Source: Myxococcales bacterium
Lineage (GTDB): Bacteria; Myxococcota_A; Polyangia; Polyangiales; Polyangiaceae
Reading direction: 5' to 3'
Length of the DNA: 46,825 nt
Assembly (NCBI GenBank): GCA_016212965.1
Contig: JACRDA010000430.1
Span: forward strand, 1-46,825
Below, piece after piece: positions 13,849 through 23,251 of this stretch. The notes under the pieces are model-generated. The model was not told the origin of the DNA, did no database searches, and saw nothing but the letters and a program-made list of their open reading frames with translations. Made by a program: the position numbers and the translations under genes. The first letter of the stretch is position 1, and each line of letters opens with the position of its first letter.

Positions 13849-16651
13849 ATGCGCACGCACCCACGCACGCATGACGGCCGTGCCACCCTCCCACGCAGTG
13901 CACCTCGTTGGCTGGTGCCGGTAGCGACGCTCGGGCTCGCCGCGGGCGCCGCGGCCTGCGCCGACCCGCTGGCCGAAGAGCGGCTCGGCGAGATGTCGGC
14001 GCCGATCTACAGCTGCCCCGGTTGCGACAACACGATCGACACCAACCTGTGGAACATGGGCTTCGACGCCGCCGTGGGCGAGATCAAGGCGCTCGTACCG
14101 CCCGGCACTCCGCCCAGCACCTGTAGCGCCGTTGCCATGAGCCGCACCGCCGTCCTGACAGCGCGCCACTGCACGTGCACGCCCGTGCCCGACACGTTCA
14201 CCCTTCCGCAGGGCTTCGCCACCCAGGTTACCGCGATCCACCATCACGAGCCGGAGTTCGACATTTGCGAAGTCTGCACCGGCGGTGGCATCGACACCGC
14301 GCTGGCGGACGTGGCTGTCCTGATCCTCGCGGACCCAATCCCTACCTCGGTCATGCTGGATGTGCCGACGGTGTTCACGGGGCTGGATGTCTTTGCGTTT
14401 GCGGATCTGCACTTCCCCGGCGGCGTCGAGTACTACCAGACTGGCCGCGGTGCCACGGTGTGGTGGGAGGACACGGGGCAGGGCGTGCGCCGCACCGGCC
14501 CCGTCGATCCCGCCCTGCATTATCGAAGCGGCAACTGCCTCTCCGGCGATGCCCTCGAGACGGGTGGAGACGACGAGACCCACGGGAGCACGCACGGGCA
14601 CGGCGACTCGGGCGGGGGTCTTTTCCTCGTCCCGTTGGTCGACGGGCACCCGAACCGGTCCCACGCGTGAGGAGGTGCCGCTGTACGTCGCGCGCCCCAA
14701 TGTGCTCCCGTGGGAGGACCAGAACGCGCAGTGCACGGTCGCTGGCGAGCCCGCCGAGCCTTGCGGGGACAGCGTGCGGTTTTTCGCGACCGCTACCATC
14801 GGGCACGAGAGCTCGGCGCCGAACTCGTTTGCCGCGCCCGTTGGGTTCAGGCAGTGCGACTGTTACTCGAACGGTTCGCCGTTCTCGCGCGCGGCGTGCA
14901 GGTCGCAGCGATGCCCTCTCTTCCAGAACGCCTACACGGATCCCAATAGCAGCTACGAGCGTGTGACGGTCGCGACGGCGCTTACGGCGAACGGTGCGGA
15001 TGTCTACCCGGCGGCCGTGACCGACGCGCACTTCCCGTCGCGCACGTTCACCAACCCGATCGCCGAAATCGACTTCGAGACGCACCCGGATGACGAGCTC
15101 CCGGGAGACTCGGAGTACCAGACCCTGCGCATCGGAAGCCCCGAGACGCTCGTGTGGCGGGTGAGGAGGGACATCGACGCGGGGCACATCGCGGGCCACG
15201 GCGCGAACGGCCATGAAACCGCCGGCCTCTTCTGGAGCGTCGCCCTGCCGACGGCGGCGAACGCGTCGCCGCGCGACGCGGCCACCGGGCAGCTCCTGCG
15301 CTCGACGTACAGCTACGTCAAGACGCCCCTTCTGGCGCAGCCCAAGCCGCTCCACCCGCCGCCGCTCTACTCCGCGCCGTGCCTGCCTCCGGGCGGGTGC
15401 TCGCTGCAGCTCCGTGCGGATCAGCCCGTCATCAACCCACCCGACTTGAGCGTCGAGTGGACGAACCGCACGCCCACCCGCATCCTCGCGGCGGAGGGCA
15501 CGCTGTTGCTCACCGGCGGGCCCTCGGTGAGGGTGGAGGACGCGTCGCGCTTGCTCTCGCCCATCGTGCAGCGCCTTCTGCTCGACGGTCGGACGCAGTG
15601 GCTCCGGCCCGTCGAGACCGGCGTTCGGACGCGCGCCCTCGGCAGCGACACGATGTTCGTGGCCTTGCCCGATCCCTGGGATGGCGCGACGCCCGTGCTC
15701 GACGTCGTGAGTCGCACCGGAGTTTTGTCGGTGCGCGACGAGCGGCCGACAGAGCCTCCACGGGAGCCGGCGCCGTTGCCGCTCGACGGCCCGGCGATCG
15801 ACGCGGCGCAGCCCGTGCCGGTCCCCATCGGCGGACCCTTGCCGGGCGCACGGACCGGCGCGCGCGGGGTCCTCTCCTTGACCGACGGCGTGCTCTTCCT
15901 CGTCGGCGGTCGCGACGCGGACGAGCGACCGATCGGGGAGATTTGGCGCTACGACCTTGGTCCGCATACCTGGCAGCGCGAGATGTTCTCCTCGCTCCAG
16001 GTCGGCCTCCCGCTCGCCGTCACCTACGACGTGGAGCGCCACACGATCGTGGTGCTCGACGAGTGGGAGGAGCGCGCGACACCGCTCGTCTCACACGAGG
16101 CGCCCGACGGCGGACCGGACGATCCGGACGACGCCGCCGAGAAGGTCTTTGTCTGCCACCGGACGAAGAAGTTGGGCGGCGGTGACACGACGCTTTCGGT
16201 CGCGCCGGCCGCTCTTGCAGCGCACCTCGCCCACGGCGACGGCCGCGGCCCGTGCGCCGCCGACCAGATCCGCACCGAGACACGCCTCCTCGTGTTCGAG
16301 CGCGTGAGCCACAAGGGACACTTCGTCGCGGCGTGGCGCCCGGGGCCGCCCGAGGCGCAGAAGCCCAAGCGCTATCAGAGGGTTTCGCTCGTTCCGCTCG
16401 GGGACGGCTCGTTCGTGCTCTTCGGTGCGCGCGCCGAGAAGCAGCGCCTCGATCTCTTCCGCATGATCATGGCGGAGGACGGCACGGTCCGGTGGACGGG
16501 ACGCGCCAAGGTCACGGGGACCCTGCTCGACGAGCCCATCACGAGCGCATCCGGCATCGTCGCGGCCGTGTTGCAGAACGGGACGCAGCACATGGTCAAG
16601 GTGTCCGCCGGCGCCTTCGAAGCTTCGGCCGCGGGCCCGTCGCGGTTCTGA
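13849..16651 (+). pseudogene. Trypsin-like secreted protease with long C-terminal region, frameshifted
   Basis: The first frame encodes a lipoprotein-like signal (LGLAAGAAAC) and a chymotrypsin-fold protease. The triad is visible as TARHC (His codon 14167), ALADVAVLIL (Asp codon 14308) and HGDSGGGLF (Ser codon 14608). This frame stops at 14668-14670. Sequence of the same character continues in the +1 frame (REEVPLYVARPNVLPWEDQN) to 16651, so a one-base shift lies near 14640-14665. The C-terminal part has kelch-like text (LFLVGGRDADERPIGEIWRY). It also has a CHR...LSVAPAALAAHLAHGD...GPC block resembling a Cys/His motif found in extracellular proteins. Either the gene is broken or one base is wrong in the assembly. 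The protease domain itself is complete. Confidence 0.8.
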
Positions 16652-16659
16652 GGCCGGCC

Positions 16660-18027
16660 ATGAGATCACGGTCGCGCTTGCTCTACGTGGCGGCCTCCGC
16701 CGCTCTGTGGCTCCTCCACGCTTCGTGCGGTTGCACCGCGCAAGACGATCAGACCATGGTCGATGCCGGCGGAGGCGGCGGCGGCTCCGGTTCTGCTGGC
16801 CAGAGCGGGACCACGACCACGACGAGCACGACGAGCACGACGAGCTCGTCGACCTCGACGTCGACTGGCGGACAGGGCGGGTCGCCGCCCGAGGGCCCGT
16901 GGCTGCCGGTAGCCGGGCTCGAGCCCTGCGACGGGCGCCTCTTCGATCTCACCCAGGCAGCGTGGCCGGCTCGGGCCTGGACCGCCTGCGGCCCAGGGTG
17001 CCAAGCGTCCGACGCCCTCACCATTGCCGGCCAAACGGAGGCGCTACACGTGGGCTCTGCGGGGCGCTCGGCCGGCGCGGAGGTCTACCTTCGCACGTAC
17101 ACGGGGGGCGCCTCCGGCTACCAGGTCCTCGAGCGTCTTTCGGACGGCGCCGTGCTCCTCGTGCTCCGGACGACCTACGGTGGCGAGTGCGTTTCCTTTG
17201 CCGGCAAGGAGGACGCGGGCTTCGTCGTCGACACGGCGTGGTTCCCCGGCAATGGTGTGCGGGACTACGCGGCGCGCTACGACGTCGCGACGGGCACGCT
17301 CGTCGGCGGCTTCGCCTACGATACGTCGGACAATCACCCGTCCTGGTTCTCGTGGGATGATGGCTGGGGGACCGTTGACGGCGGTGGCGTCATCCGCTTG
17401 ACCGCCGAGCCTGGCGCGCTCGCGCTGACGACCGTCTACGCCTCGGGCTCCTGGCAAGGGCCCGCCAAGGCGCGGCGCGATCTCGTGCTCTGGGTCGACT
17501 GGGGCCTCGTGCCCTCGCCCATTCGAAGCTGGACGAAGGCGAGCGGGCAGCGGGTGCTCGTCGAGGGGCCGTGGGACGTGGCCGGGCTCGGCCTCGACGA
17601 CGCGACCATCGCATGGGTGGGCGTGCACGGGCCGATGACGGCCATCGGGAGCTACGAGACGGCCGAGCTCTACTGGTCGCCGTACGCGGTCGATCCCGCC
17701 GCCATCGCTGTCACCCAAGGACCGGACCTCACGAGCACGCTCTCGGGCCCTGTACCGCTGGGCGTCGCGGGGGAGTACGTGGCGATGTCGAACGGCGGAG
17801 ACCCGGGCCACAACGTGGGTCCTGCCCTCATCGTCGTCCACATGCCGACCCAGAGGCTCTGGCGCATCGAGGCGCGCCCCGGCACGTTTCTCACGCTCGC
17901 AGCTGTCTCGACCCAAGAGCTCGTGGCGATGGAGACCGACAAGTCGCTCCACTACTCACTCTTCCAGCGGTACCTGCGCTTCGATCTGAGCGCGCTCGAC
18001 ACGCTGGCGCAGGGGTGGGGGCCGTGA
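16660..18027 (+). CDS. Secreted lipoprotein, unknown function, Thr/Ser linker
   Basis: A 455-residue exported protein. The signal ends LLHASCGC, a linker of about 30 Thr/Ser/Gly residues follows, and then a single large domain of about 370 residues rich in Trp, Gly and Asp (for example AYDTSDNHPSWFSWDDGWG). Alternating beta-like segments suggest a propeller, but I recognise no family. ATG at 16660 has GAGG seven bases upstream, 8 nt after the protease stop. It overlaps the next gene by GTGA, so the three genes form one operon of exported proteins. Confidence 0.8.
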   Translation: MRSRSRLLYVAASAALWLLHASCGCTAQDDQTMVDAGGGGGGSGSAGQSGTTTTTSTTSTTSSSTSTSTGGQGGSPPEGPWLPVAGLEPCDGRLFDLTQAAWPARAWTACGPGCQASDALTIAGQTEALHVGSAGRSAGAEVYLRTYTGGASGYQVLERLSDGAVLLVLRTTYGGECVSFAGKEDAGFVVDTAWFPGNGVRDYAARYDVATGTLVGGFAYDTSDNHPSWFSWDDGWGTVDGGGVIRLTAEPGALALTTVYASGSWQGPAKARRDLVLWVDWGLVPSPIRSWTKASGQRVLVEGPWDVAGLGLDDATIAWVGVHGPMTAIGSYETAELYWSPYAVDPAAIAVTQGPDLTSTLSGPVPLGVAGEYVAMSNGGDPGHNVGPALIVVHMPTQRLWRIEARPGTFLTLAAVSTQELVAMETDKSLHYSLFQRYLRFDLSALDTLAQGWGP

Positions 18028-18446
18028 GCCGCCGGCGCGCATGGGCGAGGGTATCGCTCGGCATCGCGCTCGTGCTCTCGGCCGCGGCGAGCACGGTGGT
18101 GTCGGGGTGCGACAAGACCTGCACATCCGTGTCGCGCGTGGCGTTCGCTGTTCGGATCTCGGGGCCGATCCCAGCCGATCTTTCGGTGACCCTCATCCAC
18201 TGGGACGACATGTGGTCCGAGAGCTACTGGGCGCTCCAGCACGGGGACTGGGACACGCCGGGCTGCTACCTCTACGAGGACGTAGCCTATTGCGAATGGG
18301 GGTCGCACCGGGGCGACGGCTCGCTCCTGGCGCACGGCACCGGGGTGCGGCCCTTGCGCGTCGACCTCTACAACGACAACGAGGACGATTGGTGCCTGCG
18401 GGTGACGGCCGTAGCCGACGTGACCCTGGAGGCCACTTCGTGGTGA
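18024..18446 (+). CDS. Small lipoprotein, unknown function
   Basis: A 140-residue protein with an Arg-rich N-terminus (VSRRRAWAR), a hydrophobic core and the lipobox VVSGC (Cys29). The mature part holds several further cysteines (DKTCTSV, GCYLY, AYCEWG, DWCLRV), which probably form disulfides. The GTG start overlaps the upstream stop by four bases, which fixes the start and indicates translational coupling. No family recognised. Confidence 0.78.
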   Translation: MSRRRAWARVSLGIALVLSAAASTVVSGCDKTCTSVSRVAFAVRISGPIPADLSVTLIHWDDMWSESYWALQHGDWDTPGCYLYEDVAYCEWGSHRGDGSLLAHGTGVRPLRVDLYNDNEDDWCLRVTAVADVTLEATSW

Positions 18447-18470
18447 CAGCGAACCGGCGCGCGAGCGGGA

Positions 18471-18536
18471 GCACCTCGCTAGAGAGTTCGCCCGTGATCG
18501 ACAGCCCGCCGAGGCTGAGGCTTGCGCGCTAGCGGG
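18471..18536 (-). pseudogene. Relic of a TPR/PEGA gene 3' end
   Basis: The minus strand reads RASLSLGGLSITGEL, nearly the same as the C-terminus of the PEGA protein ending at 24959 (RASLGLGGLSITGEL). The DNA aligns over about 60 bp, including flanking GCTAGAG. A 2-bp insertion displaces the stop codon, and nothing upstream resembles the rest of that gene. It is a decayed fragment. The 366-bp interval 18447-18812 holds this relic and the small ORF at 18676. Confidence 0.6.
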
Positions 18537-18675
18537 AGCTTCGTGAGCACGTTGATGCCGGCGGTCGTGAGCTTCGGCGGGTCGCCTGCTGCCGCAAGAT
18601 AGGTGCGACATGGCCCCACGTTCTGTAATACCCGTGTAATGGCGTTCGGCGGGCGGTTGGCGGAGGATCCCGTTC

Positions 18676-18816
18676 ATGTACGAGACTGAGCACATGCCGT
18701 ACGTGCGGCTTGAGCACCTCCCCGTGCACCAAGCGGCGAGCCGGTGCCGCTGGATCTGCGGCGAGCGCGGGCACTACTTCACGCTCAGCGTCGCCGGCTT
18801 GCGGAGCATGACGTGA
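18676..18816 (+). CDS. Small ORF, 46 residues, coupled to the next gene
   Basis: MYETEHMPYVRLEHLPVHQA begins this short ORF, which contains two Cys (RCRWICGERG) and ends LRSMT. GGAGGA lies eight bases before the ATG, and the stop overlaps the GTG of the following lipoprotein gene (GTGA). This is good translational context but no family is recognised. It could be a real small protein or a leader ORF that couples translation of the next gene. Confidence 0.4.
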   Translation: MYETEHMPYVRLEHLPVHQAASRCRWICGERGHYFTLSVAGLRSMT

Positions 18817-20477
18817 CCCGTCACCTGATCTTCGCGACGCTCGCTGTCCCGCTCGTGGCGGCCGTCTGGTCCTGCGGCCCGTCGGAGATGGAAGCCCTCG
18901 CGTGCGTCCCCGGAGCGACGCAGCTCTGTGTCGGGCCGGGCGTCTGCTCCGGTGCGCAGGTCTGCAGCGACGACGGGTCCCGATGGGGCGCGTGCGAGTG
19001 CGGCTCAGCCCAGGGCGGAGGCGGTGCTGGCGGGCACGCAGGAGGGGCGCCTGGCGGAGCCGGAGGCACCGGTGGGAGCGGCGGCGCCGCCTTCTGCGGG
19101 GACGGCCAGATCGCCACACCCGCGGAGTCCTGCGACGACGGCAACACGACCGCTACAGACGGCTGCGACGGGAGCTGCGCCGTGGAGGCCGGCTTCACCT
19201 GCAGTGACGAGCCGAGCGTCTGCCAGGGCATCTGCGGCGACGGGCTCGTCAAGGGCGCTGAGGGGTGCGACGACCAGGACACACAGAGTGGCGACGGCTG
19301 CAGCGCGGGCTGCGCCGTCGAGCCCGGCTACGTGTGTTCGGGCGTCCCGAGCGTGTGCCTCCCCGACACCATCTGCGGCAACTGCGTCGTCGGTCCGACC
19401 GAGCAGTGCGACGACGGCAACGGCGTCGACCTCGACGGCTGCCGGAGCGACTGCACGCGCAGCCCCGTCGTCGTGGGCGTCGTGGGCACCAACGCGGCGG
19501 CCCAGATCATCCTGGCGCTCGATGCGCTCGGCGAGAGTTACACCCAGGTCGCTGGCTTCGCCGCCCCGGGCTCTGGCGGTGTGCTCCTCACATCGATCGA
19601 TGGCAACAGCGGCAATCCGCCGAACTACGCCGCTGCCATCTTCGGGGGCGCGCACGTGGCGGTCTTCGGCGGGGACGCCGTGCCGTCCTTCACGACCTGG
19701 GTCGGAAACTACCTGACCACGGACGGTACGGCCCAGTGGCTCGACTCGAACGGCTGCACGCCCCAGTGGTCGACCGTGGGCGCGAGCACGATCACCTCGC
19801 TCCTGCCGCTCACGTACGACTTCCCGATCTCGGCCGCGTCCTTCCACATGCTGCACTTCATGGACGCCCAGGCGAACGGCGGCGTGGTGGTCGGCCGCAC
19901 CTGCGACCGGCAAACCAACGCCGGGATCATGGCGACGCGCCGCTTCGGCAACGCTGGCACCCTCACGTCCTTGGCCCTGCAACTCGGCGTGAACTGCTCG
20001 GGCGCCTGTCGCACGGATTTCTTGCAGCCCCTGCTCGAGGGCTACCTCAAGCACGTTCGGTCTTGCGTCGCTCCGGCGCCGGGAGAATGCGCGAACCAGC
20101 CCGCGCTGACTCCGTGCTCCGAGAACGGCGGCACGGTGTGCAACGGCATCGGCGCGTGCGTCGAGTGCGTCACGACCCTCCAGTGCCAGGCGCCGGAGAT
20201 CTGCAACGTCGAGTTCGGCACCCCCTACCAGTGCGCCTGTCCGAACAACTGCCAGAACCAGACCCGCACCTGCGGCACCATCTCCGACGGCTGCGGCGGC
20301 TTCGTCAACTGCAACAACGGCGTCAAGGACGGCACCGAGACCGACGTGAACTGCGGGGGCACCGCGGCGCCCAACTCGACCTGCAACATCGCCTGCGGCG
20401 CGGGCAAGCTGTGCATCGTCAACTCGGATTGCGCGAGCAACGTCTGCTTCGCGGGCTCGCCGAAGGTCTGCCAGTAG
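18813..20477 (+). CDS. DUF4215 / myxobacterial Cys-rich repeat lipoprotein
   Basis: A 554-residue protein. GTG 18813 is chosen because GGAG lies six bases upstream and it yields a signal ending AAVWSC (Cys21). A Gly-rich linker (about 65-92) leads to three Cys-rich repeats of the CGDG...E.CDDGN...DGC...C type. A globular domain of about 210 residues follows (VVVGVVGTNAAAQIILALDA onward), then a C-terminal Cys-rich region (CACPNNCQNQTRTCG ... NSDCASNVC). DUF4215-type repeats are common in secreted myxobacterial proteins. The role of the central domain is unknown. Confidence 0.88.
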   Translation: MTRHLIFATLAVPLVAAVWSCGPSEMEALACVPGATQLCVGPGVCSGAQVCSDDGSRWGACECGSAQGGGGAGGHAGGAPGGAGGTGGSGGAAFCGDGQIATPAESCDDGNTTATDGCDGSCAVEAGFTCSDEPSVCQGICGDGLVKGAEGCDDQDTQSGDGCSAGCAVEPGYVCSGVPSVCLPDTICGNCVVGPTEQCDDGNGVDLDGCRSDCTRSPVVVGVVGTNAAAQIILALDALGESYTQVAGFAAPGSGGVLLTSIDGNSGNPPNYAAAIFGGAHVAVFGGDAVPSFTTWVGNYLTTDGTAQWLDSNGCTPQWSTVGASTITSLLPLTYDFPISAASFHMLHFMDAQANGGVVVGRTCDRQTNAGIMATRRFGNAGTLTSLALQLGVNCSGACRTDFLQPLLEGYLKHVRSCVAPAPGECANQPALTPCSENGGTVCNGIGACVECVTTLQCQAPEICNVEFGTPYQCACPNNCQNQTRTCGTISDGCGGFVNCNNGVKDGTETDVNCGGTAAPNSTCNIACGAGKLCIVNSDCASNVCFAGSPKVCQ

Positions 20478-20494
20478 GTCAACACGGTGGAGCC

Positions 20495-21229
20495 TTGAAC
20501 ATCAGGGACTGGTGCAAGTGGTGGGGCTGGCGCGCTACAGGGGCCATCTCTCTTGCCGTCGCTGGCGCTGTTCTTGCGTGCGTCGCGCTGGTGTCCAAGG
20601 GCGCGGCGTACGCGTTCTTGCCGCTCGGACCGCTCGGGTTGCTCCCGCTCGTGTTGGCGGTGGTCGGGGCGGCAATGATCAACGCCGACGCCGGGCGCGG
20701 GTACGACGCGGCTCGCACGCAGGTGGTGCAGGCGGCGCTCGCGAGACTTGGGCCACGCTACCGACCACAGAACACGGTCACGGTGGGGTTCTGGCACGGC
20801 ACGAGCCCGTTCATCGCGGGTGCGCTCCACCACGAGTTCGCCGTGCTGGTGGCGGAGGAACACGCGCTCGGCGTGTGCGAGGGCGCCGCCTGGGGCTTCG
20901 AGCGCAACCTGGTGCGTCCGCCGGCAGCGGCGAGGGAAGTTCCGTACGAGACGATCACCAACGTGCAGGAGATCAACGGCCAACTCCTGATCACGCTCGC
21001 GGCCGGCGGCGCCATCAGCTTCATCACGAAGGCCGGCGCGCTCGATGCGGCAAGCGCCATCCGCGCCCGTGTTCACCAGCGACAGGCGGCCGCGTCGCAG
21101 CGGCAGCCGGTCCTGCACCAGATCGTGGAGCGGCAGGTCGTCGTTATGCGGTGCCGCTACTGCGGACAGCTGACGGCGGCGGAGCTCCGGGCCTGCCAGA
21201 GCTGCGGCGCGATGATGGGAGGTGCTTGA
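20495..21229 (+). CDS. Membrane protein with PH-like domain and C-terminal zinc ribbon
   Basis: A 244-residue protein. Two hydrophobic helices near the N-terminus (AISLAVAGAVLACVALVS and LGPLGLLPLVLAVVGAAMI) are followed by a cytoplasmic domain. That domain reads like a bacterial PH-type fold (EFAVLVAEEHALGVCEGAAW ... EVPYETITNVQEINGQLLIT). A C-terminal CxxC pair (MRCRYCGQ ... ACQSCGAM) would bind zinc. The start is uncertain: TTG 20495 is the first start codon after the previous gene that keeps the whole first helix, with GGAG unusually close. Fold call tentative. Confidence 0.7.
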   Translation: MNIRDWCKWWGWRATGAISLAVAGAVLACVALVSKGAAYAFLPLGPLGLLPLVLAVVGAAMINADAGRGYDAARTQVVQAALARLGPRYRPQNTVTVGFWHGTSPFIAGALHHEFAVLVAEEHALGVCEGAAWGFERNLVRPPAAAREVPYETITNVQEINGQLLITLAAGGAISFITKAGALDAASAIRARVHQRQAAASQRQPVLHQIVERQVVVMRCRYCGQLTAAELRACQSCGAMMGGA

Positions 21230-21231
21230 TC

Positions 21232-21792
21232 ATGAAGAAGCTGTGGTTTGCGGTCATCGCGTGCTGCGGGTGCGCCTCACCGAGCGTCGACGTCTTCCCC
21301 GACACCTCGACGAGCTCGACCGCCACCACGACGACTGCAACAGCCGAACCGCCGGCGTACGCGAGCGGCGCGCGCCTGCGGGCGCGCATCTACGTGGGCG
21401 AAGACGGGTCCCAGGCGCATGTCGGGTTCTTCGACGCGGAGCGGCAGGAGAACTGCGCCTTCTCGAAGGCATCGGACGGCGTGCTGCGATGTCTGCCCAC
21501 CGCGGGCTACTCGTCCACCTACTTCTCCGACGCGCAGTGCACGGCCCCGGTGCTCGCTGTGTCCTGCGGGCAAGTTCCGCCGGCGTACGCGCTGGTCAAC
21601 GGCGGCGCATCGACGTGTCCAACCTGGAACGTGCCAGTGCGCGCGCTGGGCGCGGTTCACGCTGGCCCGGTGTACTGGGTCTACGGAGGCACGTGCTCGG
21701 CCGTACCTGCAACCCCTGATGTCACCTACTACGCCCTTGGCCCCGAGATCGCGCCCACCGAGTTCGTCGCGGCAATCGAGCAGGTCGAGTAG
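21232..21792 (+). CDS. Small secreted lipoprotein, unknown function
   Basis: A 186-residue protein starting MKKLWFAVIACCGCASPSVD, a short signal with Cys-rich lipobox, then a Thr/Ser linker of about 20 residues. The mature domain has four Cys (ENCAFS, LRCLP, DAQCTAP, VSCGQ) and later CPTW and GTCSA, suggesting disulfides. GGAGG about ten bases upstream supports the ATG, which is two bases after the previous stop. No family recognised. Confidence 0.75.
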   Translation: MKKLWFAVIACCGCASPSVDVFPDTSTSSTATTTTATAEPPAYASGARLRARIYVGEDGSQAHVGFFDAERQENCAFSKASDGVLRCLPTAGYSSTYFSDAQCTAPVLAVSCGQVPPAYALVNGGASTCPTWNVPVRALGAVHAGPVYWVYGGTCSAVPATPDVTYYALGPEIAPTEFVAAIEQVE

Positions 21793-21795
21793 ACC

Positions 21796-21936
21796 ATGGC
21801 TCGGCGTGGCTCAGGTGGTAGCGGTCTCAGCGCCGCCGCGCTCGGCGCGGTCTTGCTCCTGGCGCTCATGGGCTACGCCCGCTACGCCCTACTTGGGGAG
21901 CATGGATCCCTTCGCATCGGGCGCAGCAGCGGGTGA
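21796..21936 (+). CDS. Small single-pass membrane protein candidate
   Basis: 46 residues: MARRGSGGSGLSA, one hydrophobic helix (AALGAVLLLALMGYARYALL), and a basic tail. It starts three bases after the preceding stop, as if it were the last gene of that operon, and overlaps the 3' end of the convergent PIN gene by 48 bp. No clear Shine-Dalgarno sequence is seen apart from the end of the previous gene. Confidence 0.45.
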   Translation: MARRGSGGSGLSAAALGAVLLLALMGYARYALLGEHGSLRIGRSSG

Positions 21937-22473
21937 CTCTACGAGCGACGACGGCTCAAGGAGGGATCGTTGGTGAACCAGGTTGAGCTGGCCCATCTTC
22001 GGCGGGTCGTCCGTGCAAATCACCTCGACGTTGGCCTGCGTGACACGGATCAGCGCCGCGTAGTCGCGCGGGTTGGCCGTCACGATCCACCGAGCCCCAG
22101 CCGCCACGGCCGATCCTGCGATCAGGGCGTCGTAGGACACGGCGCCGCGAGACTCATCCGGTGGTCGCTTCCGCAGCGCGACGCGCCGCATCGCGCCGGC
22201 CTTGTCAGCCGCGTCGACCGTGAGCGCCAGCGTACGCACTCGACGCTTGAGCGCGCGCACCAAGAGCTCGTACTGCACCGAGCCCGCTCCATCCCGGCAC
22301 AGCTCGGCGATCACCGGCGTTGGGACGAGCAGAGTCGTGCCGCGTGTGACCAGATCGTCGACGACAAGCTCAGCGCATTCGCGTCTTTTCTTCGTCGCAG
22401 CGGTCTCGCTCTTCTGGTGCGACAGCAACAGGATGATGACGCTCGTGTCGAGCACGGCCATGGGCTGTGTCAC
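21889..22473 (-). CDS. PIN-domain protein, probable ribonuclease toxin
   Basis: A 194-residue protein, longer than a classical VapC. It starts VTQPMAVLDTSVIILLLS (catalytic Asp), has VPTPVIAELCRD (conserved Glu), SYDALIAGSAVAAGARWIVT (Asp) and a NPRDY end motif. The last 40 residues (after ICTDD) are an extra tail. Its GTG overlaps the stop of the upstream 253-residue gene (GTGA), so the two are co-translated. The upstream protein is a candidate antitoxin or regulator, although it is larger than usual antitoxins. Confidence 0.85.
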   Translation of the reverse strand: MTQPMAVLDTSVIILLLSHQKSETAATKKRRECAELVVDDLVTRGTTLLVPTPVIAELCRDGAGSVQYELLVRALKRRVRTLALTVDAADKAGAMRRVALRKRPPDESRGAVSYDALIAGSAVAAGARWIVTANPRDYAALIRVTQANVEVICTDDPPKMGQLNLVHQRSLLEPSSLVESPAAAPDAKGSMLPK

Positions 22474-23231
22474 TGCTGTTCGAGCTCCTCAAGCCATGCC
22501 CCGGCGTCGATGAACACGCCGTCTGCGGCAAGCTCGTCGCGAACGCCTCGCAAAACGTCGAGCAAGTCGGCGCTCTCCCAGGGCTCCAGCGAATGGAGAG
22601 TGCCGTGCTCGGAAACTCCGACGACCTCGGTGTATACCGCCCTGGCGGTGCGGTTGAAAAGGTGAGTGGCGGCGGTCGCGACGTCCTCATCGGCAACAAG
22701 GTCCATGCTCGGGCCACCAGCGATGGGGCGCAGGCGGACCATCACACCGCCGTCGCGCGAGACGAACATGCCCATGACCCGGGCCTGAAGCTCGATCGTG
22801 TGCTCGAAGGCCAGCGGCTGGTCCGCGATCGGAGGCGCCATCCGCAGCGGTTTCGAGCGAACGCCTGGGACATGCATCTCCACTCGCAACGCGCCGATCT
22901 TCGAGGCGTCGTACAAGCGGGCCAACGCCCGCCGCGTCGAGACTCCAACATGCGCGCCGCGCGTCCGGATGGCTTCATGGAAGTTCCGCATCGCCTCCGG
23001 CGCCGTGTCGGAGATGGACGAGAAGTCGTAGGCCGCGGACCCCTTGCGAACTGCGGTCAACTGCATCACAGGGGCCGCAAACCCGGCCTCCGTGGCAACT
23101 GCCTCCAGCGCGCCCACCGCCGCCGAAAGAAGCTCGACGAGGTTCCGGATTGGCACATCGGCCGGCGACAAGCCCTCGCCTTCGAGGGCCAGACGCAGCA
23201 AGGGCTTCGTGGCCGCCATGACGGGCAGCAT
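22470..23231 (-). CDS. Unknown protein coupled to a PIN-domain protein
   Basis: 253 residues from ATG 23231, chosen because GGAG lies about five bases upstream; a TTG at 23255 overlapping the previous stop is the alternative. The N-terminal part is helical (LVELLSAAVGALEAVATEAG). The middle has QLTAVRKGSAAYDFSS and the C-terminal part is strand-rich (EHTIELQARVMGMFVSRDGG ... VRLRPIAGG). It ends in a helix with AGAWLEELEQQ. I do not recognise the family. Its position before a PIN gene with a 4-nt overlap suggests a partner or inhibitor role. Confidence 0.75.
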   Translation of the reverse strand: MLPVMAATKPLLRLALEGEGLSPADVPIRNLVELLSAAVGALEAVATEAGFAAPVMQLTAVRKGSAAYDFSSISDTAPEAMRNFHEAIRTRGAHVGVSTRRALARLYDASKIGALRVEMHVPGVRSKPLRMAPPIADQPLAFEHTIELQARVMGMFVSRDGGVMVRLRPIAGGPSMDLVADEDVATAATHLFNRTARAVYTEVVGVSEHGTLHSLEPWESADLLDVLRGVRDELAADGVFIDAGAWLEELEQQ

Positions 23232-23251
23232 GTCCGCTCCGCCACTGCGGA

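Noticed and set aside
14640..14675. Programmed +1 frameshift in the protease gene
   Set aside because: No slippery codon, stimulatory Shine-Dalgarno spacing or known recoding context is recognisable around the TGA; decay or a base error is simpler.
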